Below, in pieces: positions 9,572 to 18,368 of a stretch of DNA of 64,000 bases (positions are counted from its first letter, which is position 1; each line of letters begins with the position of its first letter). Source of the DNA: an uncultured Pelagibacteraceae bacterium (lineage in GTDB: Bacteria > Pseudomonadota > Alphaproteobacteria > Pelagibacterales > Pelagibacteraceae); contig CACPCX010000005.1 of assembly GCA_902632545.1 (NCBI GenBank), positions 1-64,000 on the forward strand. The letters are read 5' to 3'. A program made the position numbers and the translations under genes. The notes under the pieces were generated by a model that was not told the DNA's origin, searched no databases, and was given only the letters and a program-made list of their open reading frames with translations.

Positions 9572-9967
9572 ATGAAACTAACAATCCCTTATTATCTGCA
9601 TAAAGCGGGCGCTGGTTTTCCTTCGCCTGCTACTGATTATATTGAAGAAGATATTGATCTGAACATGCATTTGATAAAAAATGTTCCGGCTACTTTCATC
9701 ATTAGAGTTCAAGGTAAATCTATGGTCGATGTTGGAATAAATGATGGAGACTTATTAGTCGTCGACAAAAGTTTAAAACCAAAAAACTTTTCAACTGTGA
9801 TTGCAAATGTTCATGACGAACTTGTTGTTAAAACTTTAGTTCAAGAAAAAGACAAAAAATTTTTAACTTCTGGATCTAAAGATTTTTCTAATAGAATTTT
9901 AATTAACGAAGAACAAGATATTTTTATTTGGGGGGTTGTGACTTATGTCATCCATTCTACGTACTAA
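9572..9967 (+). CDS. umuD: UmuD, self-cleaving SOS mutagenesis protein
   Basis: RecA-stimulated self-cleavage would yield UmuD', the partner of UmuC in DNA polymerase V. The protein has 131 residues. The cleavage site is Ala14-Gly15 ([10 protein letters not shown]). The catalytic dyad is Ser50 (QGKSMVD) and Lys87, with the same 36- and 37-residue spacings as E. coli UmuD. The N-terminal arm before the cut is about 10 residues shorter than in E. coli. A short LexA is excluded because there is no DNA-binding domain. The gene overlaps umuC by 23 bases and starts directly after a LexA-type box. Confidence 0.93.
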   Translation: MKLTIPYYLHKAGAGFPSPATDYIEEDIDLNMHLIKNVPATFIIRVQGKSMVDVGINDGDLLVVDKSLKPKNFSTVIANVHDELVVKTLVQEKDKKFLTSGSKDFSNRILINEEQDIFIWGVVTYVIHSTY

Positions 9968-11225
9968 AAAAATAGCATTAATTGACTGTAATTCTTTTTA
10001 TGTTTCTTGTGAGCGATTATTTAATCCTAAAATAAGAAGAAAACCAGTTGTTGTTTTATCTAATAATGATGGCTGTATAATTTCAAGATCAAATGAAGCT
10101 AAAGCTTTAGGAATTAAAATGGGAGAACCTTATTTTAAAGCAAAAGATATTATTGTTAAAAATAAAGTTGAAGTTTTTTCATCTAATTACTCTTTATATG
10201 GAGATTTATCTAGAAGAGTAATGAGAACTCTGAAAAGATTTAATACTGAAATAGAGGTGTACTCTATTGATGAGGCATTTATAGATTTATCTAATTTTCC
10301 AGACTCAGAGGTTGAAAAAGTGGGGCAGGAAATTAGAGAAACAGTTTTACAATGGACTGGAATTCCGACAAGCATTGGTATCGCTAAAACTAAAACTTTA
10401 AGTAAAATTGCAAATCACATTGCAAAGAAAAAACAATCAGGGGTAACCAGCTTAATTGGAATAGAAAATTTAGATCCTATCTTAGAAAAAGTTGAAATCA
10501 ATGATGTTTGGGGTGTTGGTAGACAGCTTACAAAGTTTTATCAAAAGAATGGTATTTACAATGCAAAACAACTTAAGAATAAGTCTAATACATGGATTAA
10601 AAAATCTTCTAATGTTTTAGGTTCAAGAACTGCAATGGAACTTAGAGGTGTGCCATGCATTGACTTAGAAACAACACAAACAAAAAGAAAAAGCTGTGTG
10701 GTTTCAAGATCATTTGGAAAAAGAATTGAAAAGTTTCAAGAACTAAAGGAAGCAGTTGCAAACTATTGCTTAAATGCATCTGAAAAAATTAGATCAGAGT
10801 CTTTAGTTGCAAAAGCAATTACAGTTTTTGTTAGAACAAGTCCTTTTCAAAGAGACTACGGTTATTATTCAAATGCAAAGACAATTGATTTTCCAATTGC
10901 AACAAACAATAGTATTGAAACTGTCAAAACTGCAGTTTCGATTTTAGAAAATATCTTCAAAAACGGCTATCGATACCAGAAAGCAGGTGTCATGCTGACA
11001 GGACTACGTAATGATGATGGTAGAAAAAATTTATTTTCATCAGAAAAAGATGAAAAGATAAAAAGTTTGATGCAATCAATTGATAATACTAATTACAGAT
11101 ATGGCAGATCCACATTAAGTCTTGCAAGTGCTGGCGTACATAAGAAATGGAACATGAGAAGACAATATTCGTCTAAAATAGATACTGCTGATTTTTATTG
11201 TTTACCGACTATTAGAGCTATTTAG
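9945..11225 (+). CDS. umuC: UmuC, Y-family DNA polymerase V catalytic subunit
   Basis: Error-prone translesion DNA polymerase acting with UmuD' and RecA. It has 426 residues, full length. The catalytic acidic residues are Asp14 ([15 protein letters not shown]) and Asp109-Glu110 ([11 protein letters not shown]). The helix-hairpin-helix region (VWGVGRQL) and the UmuC-specific C-terminal domain ([16 protein letters not shown], later HKKWNMRR) are present. ATG start within the end of umuD indicates translational coupling. The 3' end overlaps the convergent alginate-lyase-family gene by 8 bases. Confidence 0.96.
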   Translation: MSSILRTKKIALIDCNSFYVSCERLFNPKIRRKPVVVLSNNDGCIISRSNEAKALGIKMGEPYFKAKDIIVKNKVEVFSSNYSLYGDLSRRVMRTLKRFNTEIEVYSIDEAFIDLSNFPDSEVEKVGQEIRETVLQWTGIPTSIGIAKTKTLSKIANHIAKKKQSGVTSLIGIENLDPILEKVEINDVWGVGRQLTKFYQKNGIYNAKQLKNKSNTWIKKSSNVLGSRTAMELRGVPCIDLETTQTKRKSCVVSRSFGKRIEKFQELKEAVANYCLNASEKIRSESLVAKAITVFVRTSPFQRDYGYYSNAKTIDFPIATNNSIETVKTAVSILENIFKNGYRYQKAGVMLTGLRNDDGRKNLFSSEKDEKIKSLMQSIDNTNYRYGRSTLSLASAGVHKKWNMRRQYSSKIDTADFYCLPTIRAI

Positions 11226-12414
11226 TAAAATGACAATTGGGTTCAACTACTGTCCAAGAAGCTGACCCAAAAGGTCTTTTCCTAATATTTAAATAATGCT
11301 GAACAATATCCCACTGGTAACTATTAAGATTACTTTTATCTTGAGACCATTTTTTTAATCTTTGGGTATTTTCATGATCAGGAAATCTAGTTACATAAGC
11401 GTACAACCAGCCCCAATTACTACTTGATCTACTATTTAAATCCTGTCTTTTATAATTTTTAGCAGGTCCTGGATGCTTCATGCTTTTTGCATACTTAAAA
11501 ACAATTTCATTATTTTCAGTAAAATCTATAAAAAATTTAACAATGTTATGAAAATTTTTTCCTTTATGATCATAATCCCAAATATTATAACCTTGGTTTT
11601 CTGCTAATATAGCAATAACAGCTAAAGCATTCATGGCTCTAGCTTGATAAAACATTGCCCTACCTCCCCGCCGTGTTTCTATTGGCATGCTTCCATCTTT
11701 TCTTTGATATTTTATAGCTGCTTGAAAGTTTCTAAAAGCAGTTCTGAATAGTTTATTATCATTAAGCAATATTCCTAATTGCATGTGGCTCATTGCAGAT
11801 GATAAAGCATGATTATGAGCTCTTTTAGGTGTGCCAGTTGCTCCTGATCCTGGTTTATAATTTGAATAATTGTACATCAAATGCGCGTTTTTTTTGACAA
11901 TTTTTTTAAACCATTCTTTAATTATTTTATCCTCAAACTCTGGTATATCTATCACTTGTTTAGCAAATGAATATGCAGCCATCATAGGTGATGCTATATA
12001 AAGATTTACAGTTAACGTATCATTCCAGTGTCTACCCTCACCATCAGATGGTCCTGTTCTTTTTGCAGCATTTGCTTTTGCCCACTCTAAGATTATCCTT
12101 TTCACATTTTCACAAGCCTCGAGATTTCCCCCTCCACATGGGAAACTAAAATCTTGGAATTTACTTAGTGCATAATCGAACCTATTATCAAGACCGTATC
12201 CAGAGGGTGCTTTAACTTTTAATACAGGTTTAACATAATTTATATCTGGGCTGATATACAAATCTTTAATACAATTTTTCTTATTTCCTTGAATTGGAAA
12301 TATAATTTCAGGTTTTTTAATAGTAGCCTTTTTTTTAATTTTTTTAAAATCCGATGCAAAACAAAAATTTGAAATTAAAAAAAATAATAAAAATGATCCT
12401 AATTTTTTTGCCAC
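11218..12414 (-). CDS. Secreted alginate-lyase-family (PL5-like) protein
   Basis: 398 residues with a signal peptide (about 1-20, ending FCFASDF), so periplasmic or exported. The alpha/alpha-barrel family resemblance is clear in [16 protein letters not shown], in [17 protein letters not shown] (where AlgL has NNHSYW) and in [18 protein letters not shown] (where AlgL has a P.E..R..RA..Y stretch). The Asn-His pair and the Arg-Ala are kept, but the YHNY motif of AlgL reads FYQARAM here, so substrate and activity are uncertain. GTG start at 12414 lies immediately after the GT2 stop. It may trim a surface polysaccharide made by the neighbouring transferases, or degrade an algal polymer. Confidence 0.7.
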   Translation of the reverse strand: MAKKLGSFLLFFLISNFCFASDFKKIKKKATIKKPEIIFPIQGNKKNCIKDLYISPDINYVKPVLKVKAPSGYGLDNRFDYALSKFQDFSFPCGGGNLEACENVKRIILEWAKANAAKRTGPSDGEGRHWNDTLTVNLYIASPMMAAYSFAKQVIDIPEFEDKIIKEWFKKIVKKNAHLMYNYSNYKPGSGATGTPKRAHNHALSSAMSHMQLGILLNDNKLFRTAFRNFQAAIKYQRKDGSMPIETRRGGRAMFYQARAMNALAVIAILAENQGYNIWDYDHKGKNFHNIVKFFIDFTENNEIVFKYAKSMKHPGPAKNYKRQDLNSRSSSNWGWLYAYVTRFPDHENTQRLKKWSQDKSNLNSYQWDIVQHYLNIRKRPFGSASWTVVEPNCHFTK

Positions 12415-13284
12415 TTATTTAATATTATCAATATCATGAATATTTGTTAAGGAATTATTTAATTCATCAATATTTTCTCTCAAAGCTAAAGCAGATATAG
12501 AATATATCATAATTAAAAGTAAAATTAATGGAATTGATGTAATAACTGATGCATAGCTTTTAATTAGTAAAATATAAAAAATTATGAATAAGGCTGAACG
12601 AATTAAAACTGTTTTTCTAAAAACACTTATTATTGAAAGAGAATGTTTCAATAAATTAAAAAAACTCATCTTAGATGGCCCAAAATATCTTTTACCTCTT
12701 ATTGATGGTATAGAAATTAAATCTTTTTCAATTTTTTTTAAAGATCCTGAAAAACTGTTCCAAGTAGCTTTTTCATTAAGCATCTTTTTAATCGTTAACT
12801 TAGATAAACATGTAAAATTTCCAAATTTAATAGAATGTCCAGTAAATACTAATGTTAAAAATTTATGAAATTGGTAACAAAATTTAAAAAATAAACTTTC
12901 TGATCTTTTTGTTCTTTCTCCAACAATTGATTTATTTCCATTTTGTTTTGCAATTTCAATAAATTTTTTAATCTCTTCAGGTCTATCTTCTCCATCACCA
13001 TCCATCGGAATTACAAAATCAAATTCTTTTTTTTCAAAAATATATTTTAAACCTGTGGCAATACATCTTGCATGGCCTCTATTTTCTTTCATATTTATTA
13101 TCTCAAATGAAAGAAAATTTTCTAAGTCTTGATAAGTATCAATAATTTGCTGAGATGATGCATCATTTATAGCGATGACTGATATTTCAGAATTTAAATC
13201 TTTTACCTCATAATTAATATTTTCAATTAATTTTTTTAAAGATTCTCTGTCATTATAAATTGGGATTAATAATATAATTTTCAT
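12415..13284 (-). CDS. Family 2 glycosyltransferase with C-terminal membrane segments (DPM1-like)
   Basis: 289 residues. The N-terminal GT-A domain begins MKIILLIPIYNDRESL; the nucleotide-sugar/metal motif is PMDGDGEDRPEEI near residue 95, and GERTKRSESLFFK matches the GtrB/DPM1 acceptor region. Two hydrophobic helices at about residues 228-268 anchor it to the membrane. It probably moves a sugar from a nucleotide donor to a polyprenyl phosphate, feeding the GT39-type enzyme encoded directly upstream with no gap (the GT39 stop adjoins this ATG). The exact sugar is unknown. Confidence 0.85.
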   Translation of the reverse strand: MKIILLIPIYNDRESLKKLIENINYEVKDLNSEISVIAINDASSQQIIDTYQDLENFLSFEIINMKENRGHARCIATGLKYIFEKKEFDFVIPMDGDGEDRPEEIKKFIEIAKQNGNKSIVGERTKRSESLFFKFCYQFHKFLTLVFTGHSIKFGNFTCLSKLTIKKMLNEKATWNSFSGSLKKIEKDLISIPSIRGKRYFGPSKMSFFNLLKHSLSIISVFRKTVLIRSALFIIFYILLIKSYASVITSIPLILLLIMIYSISALALRENIDELNNSLTNIHDIDNIK

Positions 13285-14676
13285 TTATTTTCTTAATCCA
13301 ATCATACAAATCCCTTGATTATCAATTTTTCCAAATTCACCAGGACATAAATTCTTCAGTATTTCAGCATTACCAACGTAAATCAAACCACCAGTGGGAT
13401 CTAATTGATCTACTTTTTTATCAATAGTAAGATACCATTTTGGTCTATTACTCATATGATAAGATAAATTACCTGCATACCATTCATCACCTACGACATA
13501 CATAATTTCATTTGAAAAATTTTTATTCCATCTTCTTTCAATAAGATCTGCAATATCTTTTCCAAAGTAATCCGTCCTTTTGTTATCTTTTGAAAGTGAA
13601 ATATAAGCATAAAGCGAGGGGCTCAATAAAAATAATAATACAAAAACGTAAGAAAAAATTTTGAGTTTTTTTTGATTTATTTCTGATTTAAAATAGTAAA
13701 CAAAAAAAGCTCCAAAAAATAAATAAAATGGTGTCATCCACATAGTTCTAATATTAGAACCACTTATCATTGAAGTTATAACCATTAATAAGAACGGTAA
13801 AATATTAATTGCCAATAAAAAAAGTAGTTTTTTATCTTTTAAATTAAATTTGAATTTAATTTTTTTTACTAAAAGCAAAACCATTATCAAAAAAGGAATC
13901 AGGATTACAATTTGTTTACTGATAAAAATTATAGGAAATTTTATATGATCAAGTATACTTGCCTGTTCTAAACCAGTTCTAGCCAGACCGTAAGTAAAAG
14001 TTATATATTCATTATTATTTAACCAAATTAGATGTGGAACAAGCACTATTAAAAATACCTCAATAGTTAACAAATATTTAAAATCAAATTTTCTTTCCTT
14101 TTTAATAAAAATTAAATAAATAAATAAGAGGTCTATTGAAATTAATAAGTAGATAAATAAATATTTCGATAAAAAACCCAATGCTGCAAAAAAACCAACT
14201 AAGAGACAATCTGAAAAATTAATATTTTTTCCGTTATAAATTTTCCAAGAATAATAGACTGTTAATGACCAAAAAGGTAATTGACACACATTTACATTAA
14301 ATTCAGGGGTTGTGAAATTATAAAAATATATTCCTTCAATTAATAAGACTGAAATTAGTGCTAATAAATCATTTTGTAATAATTCTTTTGAAAATTTAAA
14401 TACATAATAAAAGGAAATAATAATAAAAATTTGACTTAATAAATAATACGACCAATCTTGTGACCCAAAAATTTTGTAAAAAATTTCTGAAAAAAAAGCA
14501 CTCATTGGTGGATGCTTATTAAAACCCCAATCTAAATTACTACCCCAAGCTAATGCTTCAATTGTATCTAAAGGTAAATTTTGATTTGTAATAGAAGGAA
14601 TCAAAGTCCAAATAATTAGATGAACAGTAATAAAAACGTAAAAAATCTTGTTAATATTTTTAATATTTAGGTTCAT
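13285..14676 (-). CDS. Family 39-type (ArnT/PMT_2-like) membrane glycosyltransferase
   Basis: About 463 residues from the ATG at 14676. A longer reading to 14745 would run through the strong dksA promoter and adds residues without family likeness. The protein has about ten hydrophobic helices. Family traits are the first periplasmic loop with LPLDTIEALAWGSNLDWGFNKHPPMSAF (acidic pair and the HPP motif), and a C-terminal soluble tail with GDEWYAGNLSYHMSNRPKWY. It should use a polyprenyl-phosphate sugar, plausibly the product of the GT2 encoded next to it, to modify lipid A, a protein or a polysaccharide. Acceptor unknown. Confidence 0.8.
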   Translation of the reverse strand: MNLNIKNINKIFYVFITVHLIIWTLIPSITNQNLPLDTIEALAWGSNLDWGFNKHPPMSAFFSEIFYKIFGSQDWSYYLLSQIFIIISFYYVFKFSKELLQNDLLALISVLLIEGIYFYNFTTPEFNVNVCQLPFWSLTVYYSWKIYNGKNINFSDCLLVGFFAALGFLSKYLFIYLLISIDLLFIYLIFIKKERKFDFKYLLTIEVFLIVLVPHLIWLNNNEYITFTYGLARTGLEQASILDHIKFPIIFISKQIVILIPFLIMVLLLVKKIKFKFNLKDKKLLFLLAINILPFLLMVITSMISGSNIRTMWMTPFYLFFGAFFVYYFKSEINQKKLKIFSYVFVLLFLLSPSLYAYISLSKDNKRTDYFGKDIADLIERRWNKNFSNEIMYVVGDEWYAGNLSYHMSNRPKWYLTIDKKVDQLDPTGGLIYVGNAEILKNLCPGEFGKIDNQGICMIGLRK

Positions 14677-14705
14677 AATTATTAATTTATAACAATTCAG
14701 CTTGC

Positions 14706-14733
14706 TTGACACCCCTATTTTGCTGAATATACT
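14706..14733 (+). promoter_or_regulatory. Strong promoter of dksA
   Basis: Consensus -35 TTGACA (14706-14711), a 16-base spacer and -10 TATACT (14728-14733). The predicted start is about 14740, so the leader is around 15 bases before the ATG at 14755. It is among the best sigma-70 matches in the window. Confidence 0.8.
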
Positions 14734-14754
14734 TCGAGCGATCAAAATTAAGCT

Positions 14755-15270
14755 ATGCCAAAGACTGCTAAAGTAAAAAAAAAAGTATCAAAATCTAAAA
14801 CTAAAGTTGTAAGAAAACCTATAAAAGCTGTAACTAAAGTTGTTTCAAAAGGACCTGTAAAAATTTCAAACACTTACGTTCCAAAAGAAAATGAAAAATA
14901 TATGTGCGAAAAACACAAAGTATATTTCAGAATAAGGCTTACAGAATGGAAAAAAGAATTAATCAAAGCTAACAATGAAGCTCTTTATAATGGTGCCATG
15001 GATGACAATAATATTTCTGCTGATATCGTTGATCAAGCAAACTCTTATATTGATAGCAATGTAGAGATGAAAGCAATCAATAGGCAAATTAAATTAATAT
15101 CAGAAATTGATAAAGCATTAAGAAGAATTAGAGAAGATACTTATGGTTATTGTTTGGATACAGCAGAACCAATAGGGTTAAAAAGGTTAATGGCAAGACC
15201 TGTAGCTAAATATACTATTGCAGCACAAGAAAAGCATGAAAAAGATGAAAAAGTTCATGCAGATGATTAA
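14755..15270 (+). CDS. dksA: DksA-family transcription factor
   Basis: Binds RNA polymerase in the secondary channel and, with ppGpp, adjusts rRNA and amino-acid promoters. It has 171 residues. The first 40 are lysine/valine-rich and disordered. The coiled coil spans about residues 55-130 (YFRIRLTEWKKELI through IDKALRRIREDTYGYC). The C-terminal GYCLDTAEPIGLKRLMARP matches the alphaproteobacterial form, which lacks most zinc cysteines of the gamma-proteobacterial protein; one cysteine remains. KYTIAAQEKHEKDEK is the C-terminal helix. Driven by a consensus promoter; two tiny ORFs follow closely. Confidence 0.88.
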   Translation: MPKTAKVKKKVSKSKTKVVRKPIKAVTKVVSKGPVKISNTYVPKENEKYMCEKHKVYFRIRLTEWKKELIKANNEALYNGAMDDNNISADIVDQANSYIDSNVEMKAINRQIKLISEIDKALRRIREDTYGYCLDTAEPIGLKRLMARPVAKYTIAAQEKHEKDEKVHADD

Positions 15271-15272
15271 AA

Positions 15273-15389
15273 ATGAAAAAAAAATTATCTAAGCAGAAAT
15301 CAATTTCATTTCTTTTTGCTAAAAAATATATTTACTTTTACTACCCTTTCTTTTGGATTTTGCTGTTATTATATTTGTTTTTAAAATGA
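15273..15389 (+). CDS. Small predicted membrane protein, 38 residues
   Basis: An ATG 2 bases after the dksA stop opens a 38-codon frame: a basic start (MKKKLSKQKS) then aromatic and leucine-rich residues YFYYPFFWILLLLYLFL, a likely single membrane helix. Its TGA overlaps the next ATG as ATGA, the spacing used for translational coupling. Not recognised. The frame could be chance in an AT-rich gap, but the arrangement with the next ORF and the placement behind a strong promoter favour a real gene. Confidence 0.4.
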   Translation: MKKKLSKQKSISFLFAKKYIYFYYPFFWILLLLYLFLK

Positions 15390-15481
15390 ATAAAAAATTA
15401 ATTTTAATTATTATTGTAATTGTAGCTATTGAATTTTCAGGTTATGGGATTTTGAGCACAATTTATAGATTATTTGGATAG
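15386..15481 (+). CDS. Small predicted membrane protein, 31 residues
   Basis: A 31-codon frame whose ATG overlaps the previous stop by 4 bases (ATGA). The product starts MNKKLILIIIVIVAIEF, a single hydrophobic helix, and ends with a short GYGILSTIYRLFG tail. It ends 3 bases before the convergent GST gene stop. Not recognised; could be a tiny membrane-associated regulator or a chance frame. Confidence 0.38.
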   Translation: MNKKLILIIIVIVAIEFSGYGILSTIYRLFG

Positions 15482-15484
15482 ATT

Positions 15485-16111
15485 TTAAAGTTTAGGAACT
15501 TTAGCATTTTCATCCATAAAACTATAACCTTTATTGACAGCATCCCTATCAGCTATCTCCAAGTACCATCTTGATAAATATTTATAATTTTTTAAACCAA
15601 TATCATGCCATTCATGTCTTGCCATCCATGGCCAAGTTGCAATATCTGCAATTGTGTAATCTGGGCCTGCAAGAAATCTAGTTTCTTTTAATCTTGCATC
15701 TAATTCTCCATAAATTCTTTTCGTAATTTTAAAATATCTTTCTTCACCAAATTTACTTTTACCAGGGTTATAGTGATGAAACTGATGATGTTGACCAATC
15801 ATAGGACCTACTGTACCCATTTGAGCCATTAACCATTGATTAATGATTAATCTATTCTCTTTATCATAAAGTTTTCCACTCTTTTCTGCTAAGTAGATTA
15901 AAATTGCCCCGGATTCAAATACACTTTTTTTATTATCATGATCAGTTATGACTGGAATTTTTCCAAAGGGACTTATCTTTAAGAAATCAGATTTAAATTG
16001 TTCTTCTTTACCAATGTCAACTTTAGTTACTTTGTAATCATAACCTACCTCTTCTAGCATAATACTAATTTTCCACCCGTTAGGTGTATTAGCTGAAAAT
16101 AGCTCAATCAC
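15485..16111 (-). CDS. Glutathione S-transferase family protein (YghU/YfcG-like)
   Basis: 208 residues. N-terminal thioredoxin-like domain: SANTPNGWKISIMLEE, where the TPNGWK stretch is typical of the YghU/YfcG (Nu-class) group that binds glutathione or acts as disulfide reductase; FGKIPVI with the cis-proline and SGAILIYLAEK follow. The C-terminal helical domain carries YTIADIATWPW. GTG start at 16111 overlaps the FNR stop by 8 bases. It is last in the minus-strand fdx-FNR-GST run next to proteorhodopsin. Role probably in redox or peroxide handling. Confidence 0.88.
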   Translation of the reverse strand: MIELFSANTPNGWKISIMLEEVGYDYKVTKVDIGKEEQFKSDFLKISPFGKIPVITDHDNKKSVFESGAILIYLAEKSGKLYDKENRLIINQWLMAQMGTVGPMIGQHHQFHHYNPGKSKFGEERYFKITKRIYGELDARLKETRFLAGPDYTIADIATWPWMARHEWHDIGLKNYKYLSRWYLEIADRDAVNKGYSFMDENAKVPKL

Positions 16112-17123
16112 TTTTTACACCAAGTCTGTCTTTAATAGTTTTGGAGGAGGTTGTGAATTCAAATCTATATTTTTCATTAGGTCTTGCTAATTTAAAACAC
16201 GCTCTTGCTGCGAGGGCTCCCTCATGAAATCCAGATAAAATAAGTTTTAATTTTCCTGGGTAAGAACATATATCTCCAACAGCATAAATTCCTTTTTGGT
16301 TAGTTTCAAATTTTTCTGTATCAACAGCTACTGTTTTTTTATCAATATTTAGTCCCCAATCTGCAATTGGACCAAGTTGCATAATTAAACCAAAAAAACC
16401 CATTACAAAATCTGTTTTAATTATCTTTACCTCTTTACTGTCGTGTTTTATCTCTATACTTTCTAAGTTATCCTCACCAACTACATTTGTGAGTTGGTAC
16501 TTGGTATAAAGATTAATTTTTCCAGATTTAGCTAGCTCATGAACTTTATCAACTGTTGCTTGTGCACCTCTAAAATCATCACGCCTATGTATTAGATTAA
16601 CCTTACAAGTTTTTGATAGCTCTACAGCCCAATCTAAAGCACTGTCACCTCCGCCAAAAATTGAAACTATTTTTCCTTCAAATATAGTTTTATCTTTTAC
16701 TGAGTAAAATATTGATTTATTCTCAAATTTTTCACATTCTTTAGGAGAAAATTTTCGAGGCTCGAAAGAACCTACTCCTCCAGCAATTATTACATTAGGA
16801 GTTAAAAAAGTTTTACCTAAATTTGTTTTTACAAACCAATTCTCACCATCTTTTTTAACTTCATCAACTCTTTCGCCTAAATGAGTTTTTATATTAAAAG
16901 GTTTAATTTGATTAATTAAATTGTTTGTAAGTTCCTCTCCTGTACACTCAGGAACTGCTGGTATGTCATAAATAGGTTTATCAGGATAGAGTTCTATACA
17001 CTGACCACCAATTTTATCTAAGTTGTCTACTATCTCACAGTCCAAGCCAATTAATTTAAGTTGATGAGCTGTAAATAGACCGGTAGGACCTGCTCCAATT
17101 ATTAATGCATCTGTTTTATTCAT
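16104..17123 (-). CDS. Ferredoxin--NADP(+) reductase, thioredoxin-reductase-like type
   Basis: 339 residues, FAD/NAD(P)-binding flavoprotein. The N-terminal FAD motif is IIGAGPTGLFTAHQL, followed by LYPDKPIYDIP (typical of this FNR type rather than thioredoxin reductase). The NADP motif is IFGGGDSALDWA, where thioredoxin reductases have a CxxC pair in between; no CxxC is seen. The second FAD site is GIYAVGDICSYPGKLKLILSGFHEG. It should shuttle electrons between NADPH and the ferredoxin encoded 3 bases upstream, and it overlaps the GST gene. Confidence 0.9.
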   Translation of the reverse strand: MNKTDALIIGAGPTGLFTAHQLKLIGLDCEIVDNLDKIGGQCIELYPDKPIYDIPAVPECTGEELTNNLINQIKPFNIKTHLGERVDEVKKDGENWFVKTNLGKTFLTPNVIIAGGVGSFEPRKFSPKECEKFENKSIFYSVKDKTIFEGKIVSIFGGGDSALDWAVELSKTCKVNLIHRRDDFRGAQATVDKVHELAKSGKINLYTKYQLTNVVGEDNLESIEIKHDSKEVKIIKTDFVMGFFGLIMQLGPIADWGLNIDKKTVAVDTEKFETNQKGIYAVGDICSYPGKLKLILSGFHEGALAARACFKLARPNEKYRFEFTTSSKTIKDRLGVKSD

Positions 17124-17126
17124 AAT

Positions 17127-17447
17127 CTAACTTTGCTTTGACGGAATATTAACAATCAAACCATCTAATTCATCCGACACAATTATTTGGCAACTTAGTC
17201 TACTATTTTTTTTTGGTTCAAAAGCCATATCCAACATATCTTCTTCGCCATCATCTTTTTGTGGTAATTTTTGCATCCACTCTTCATCAACATAAACATG
17301 ACATGTTGCGCAAGCCATTCCTCCACCACAATCAGCGTCGATGCCCGGAATATCATTTTGAACAGCACCTTCCATTACTGTTAATCCATTTTGAACATCA
17401 ATGGTATAGGATTTGTTGTCATGGGTATTATAAATAATTTTGGGCAT
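17127..17447 (-). CDS. 2Fe-2S ferredoxin, adrenodoxin type
   Basis: 106 residues. The cluster ligands are in [15 protein letters not shown] (CX5CX2C) with the fourth in SRLSCQI near residue 90. Length and motif fit the adrenodoxin/ISC-type ferredoxins. It is encoded directly before the FNR-like reductase, so it is that enzyme's likely partner. A terminator at 17476-17504 separates it from proteorhodopsin upstream, so its own promoter must lie in the 30-base gap or it is reached by read-through. Confidence 0.92.
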   Translation of the reverse strand: MPKIIYNTHDNKSYTIDVQNGLTVMEGAVQNDIPGIDADCGGGMACATCHVYVDEEWMQKLPQKDDGEEDMLDMAFEPKKNSRLSCQIIVSDELDGLIVNIPSKQS

Positions 17448-17475
17448 TTATTAAGATATATGTACTTAAAAAAAA

Positions 17476-17504
17476 AGGGCAAGTATGTAGAACATACTTG
17501 CCCT
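17476..17504 (-). terminator. Rho-independent terminator after proteorhodopsin
   Basis: A perfect 13-base-pair hairpin (arms AGGGCAAGTATGT / ACATACTTGCCCT) with a 3-base loop, 24 bases past the proteorhodopsin stop. In that direction it is followed by a run of eight T. It is the strongest terminator in the window, as expected behind a very highly expressed gene. Confidence 0.9.
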
Positions 17505-17527
17505 AATTTAATTTTAATTAAGCTGTT

Positions 17528-18301
17528 TTATTTAGCTCTTCTTCCGCTTGAACTAGTTGCAGCAGCCCAGATTACTAGACCAAATGCAATTTTGTTAATG
17601 AAGTCAGCTAAGTTATAAACAACGTTTAGTGAGTCAGCATCTACTCCACCTGTTAGGTAACCAAATACATAACCTAATGGGTAAATTGCCCAACCTACTG
17701 TAACAATCATTCTCATTGCTCCGAATGCAGTTACAAGAGCTTTGTTACCGCTCTTAGATGCAGCTTTACCAGCTTCACCTGAGAATACTTCATAAAGAAT
17801 GTATACCCAACCTGCCATTCCGATGATGAAACCTAGTGTAGCATTAATGTATCCTGCTTCACCTAAGTATCCACCGATTAGCATTACTAATGAACCAATT
17901 AACAATCTCCAGAACATTCCAGAGTTTGCTTTACCAATAGCTGCTAGAATTAAATAGAATTCTACCATCTGTAATGGCACAGTGATTAACCAGTCAATGT
18001 ATCTGTAAACAGTTGGCGAGTCTCCAGTAGCAACCCATACTTCTCTCATGTACATGTAGTGTATGAATGCAATACCAGTTACTAGACCAGCAACAATAAC
18101 TGATGTTCTCCAGCCTGATGCGACATTGCCTGCTTCCATGAAAAAGAAAGCAGTAGCTGCTAGCATTCCCATAGAGATAACCCAGAATGAAATTCCTACG
18201 AAGTCATCTTGCATCAACATCGTTGCGTCTGCTGCAATAGCTATACCTGAAAAACCTATCAAGGCCATAGCTGCTAAAGCAAACAGTTTAAGTTTTTTCA
18301 T
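17528..18301 (-). CDS. Proteorhodopsin, light-driven proton pump, predicted blue-absorbing
   Basis: 257 residues with an N-terminal signal peptide (about 1-23) and seven membrane helices. Key residues, with the usual green-proteorhodopsin numbering in brackets: His81 (75), proton acceptor Asp103 (97), spectral-tuning Gln111 (105), proton donor Glu114 (108), retinal Schiff-base Lys237 (231) in DFINKIAFG. Gln at the tuning site indicates the blue form. It should pump protons outward in light, adding to the membrane potential. GAGGGAG at 18308-18314 is a good ribosome binding site, unusual for this genome. A strong terminator follows; ferredoxin, FNR and GST genes are downstream. No retinal synthesis genes are in the window. 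Confidence 0.98.
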   Translation of the reverse strand: MKKLKLFALAAMALIGFSGIAIAADATMLMQDDFVGISFWVISMGMLAATAFFFMEAGNVASGWRTSVIVAGLVTGIAFIHYMYMREVWVATGDSPTVYRYIDWLITVPLQMVEFYLILAAIGKANSGMFWRLLIGSLVMLIGGYLGEAGYINATLGFIIGMAGWVYILYEVFSGEAGKAASKSGNKALVTAFGAMRMIVTVGWAIYPLGYVFGYLTGGVDADSLNVVYNLADFINKIAFGLVIWAAATSSSGRRAK

Positions 18302-18334
18302 AAAAAACTCCCTCTTCGTTAGTTTTTATTTATT

Positions 18335-18368
18335 TAGTTTATATAAACTAGACTTAAGTTTCCTTAAG
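18335..18368 (-). promoter_or_regulatory. Palindrome and CTTAAG repeats upstream of proteorhodopsin
   Basis: A perfect 16-base palindrome TAGTTTATATAAACTA (18335-18350) is followed, farther from the gene, by two CTTAAG hexamers at 18353-18358 and 18363-18368, one helical turn apart. They lie 34-67 bases before the proteorhodopsin ATG, where its promoter should be. I see a possible -10 inside the palindrome but no convincing -35, so an activator site is possible. Function is inferred from position only. Confidence 0.4.

Noticed and set aside
14677..14745. N-terminal extension of the GT39-type gene
   Set aside because: It would run through the strong dksA promoter (14706-14733); the ATG at 14676 is a better start.
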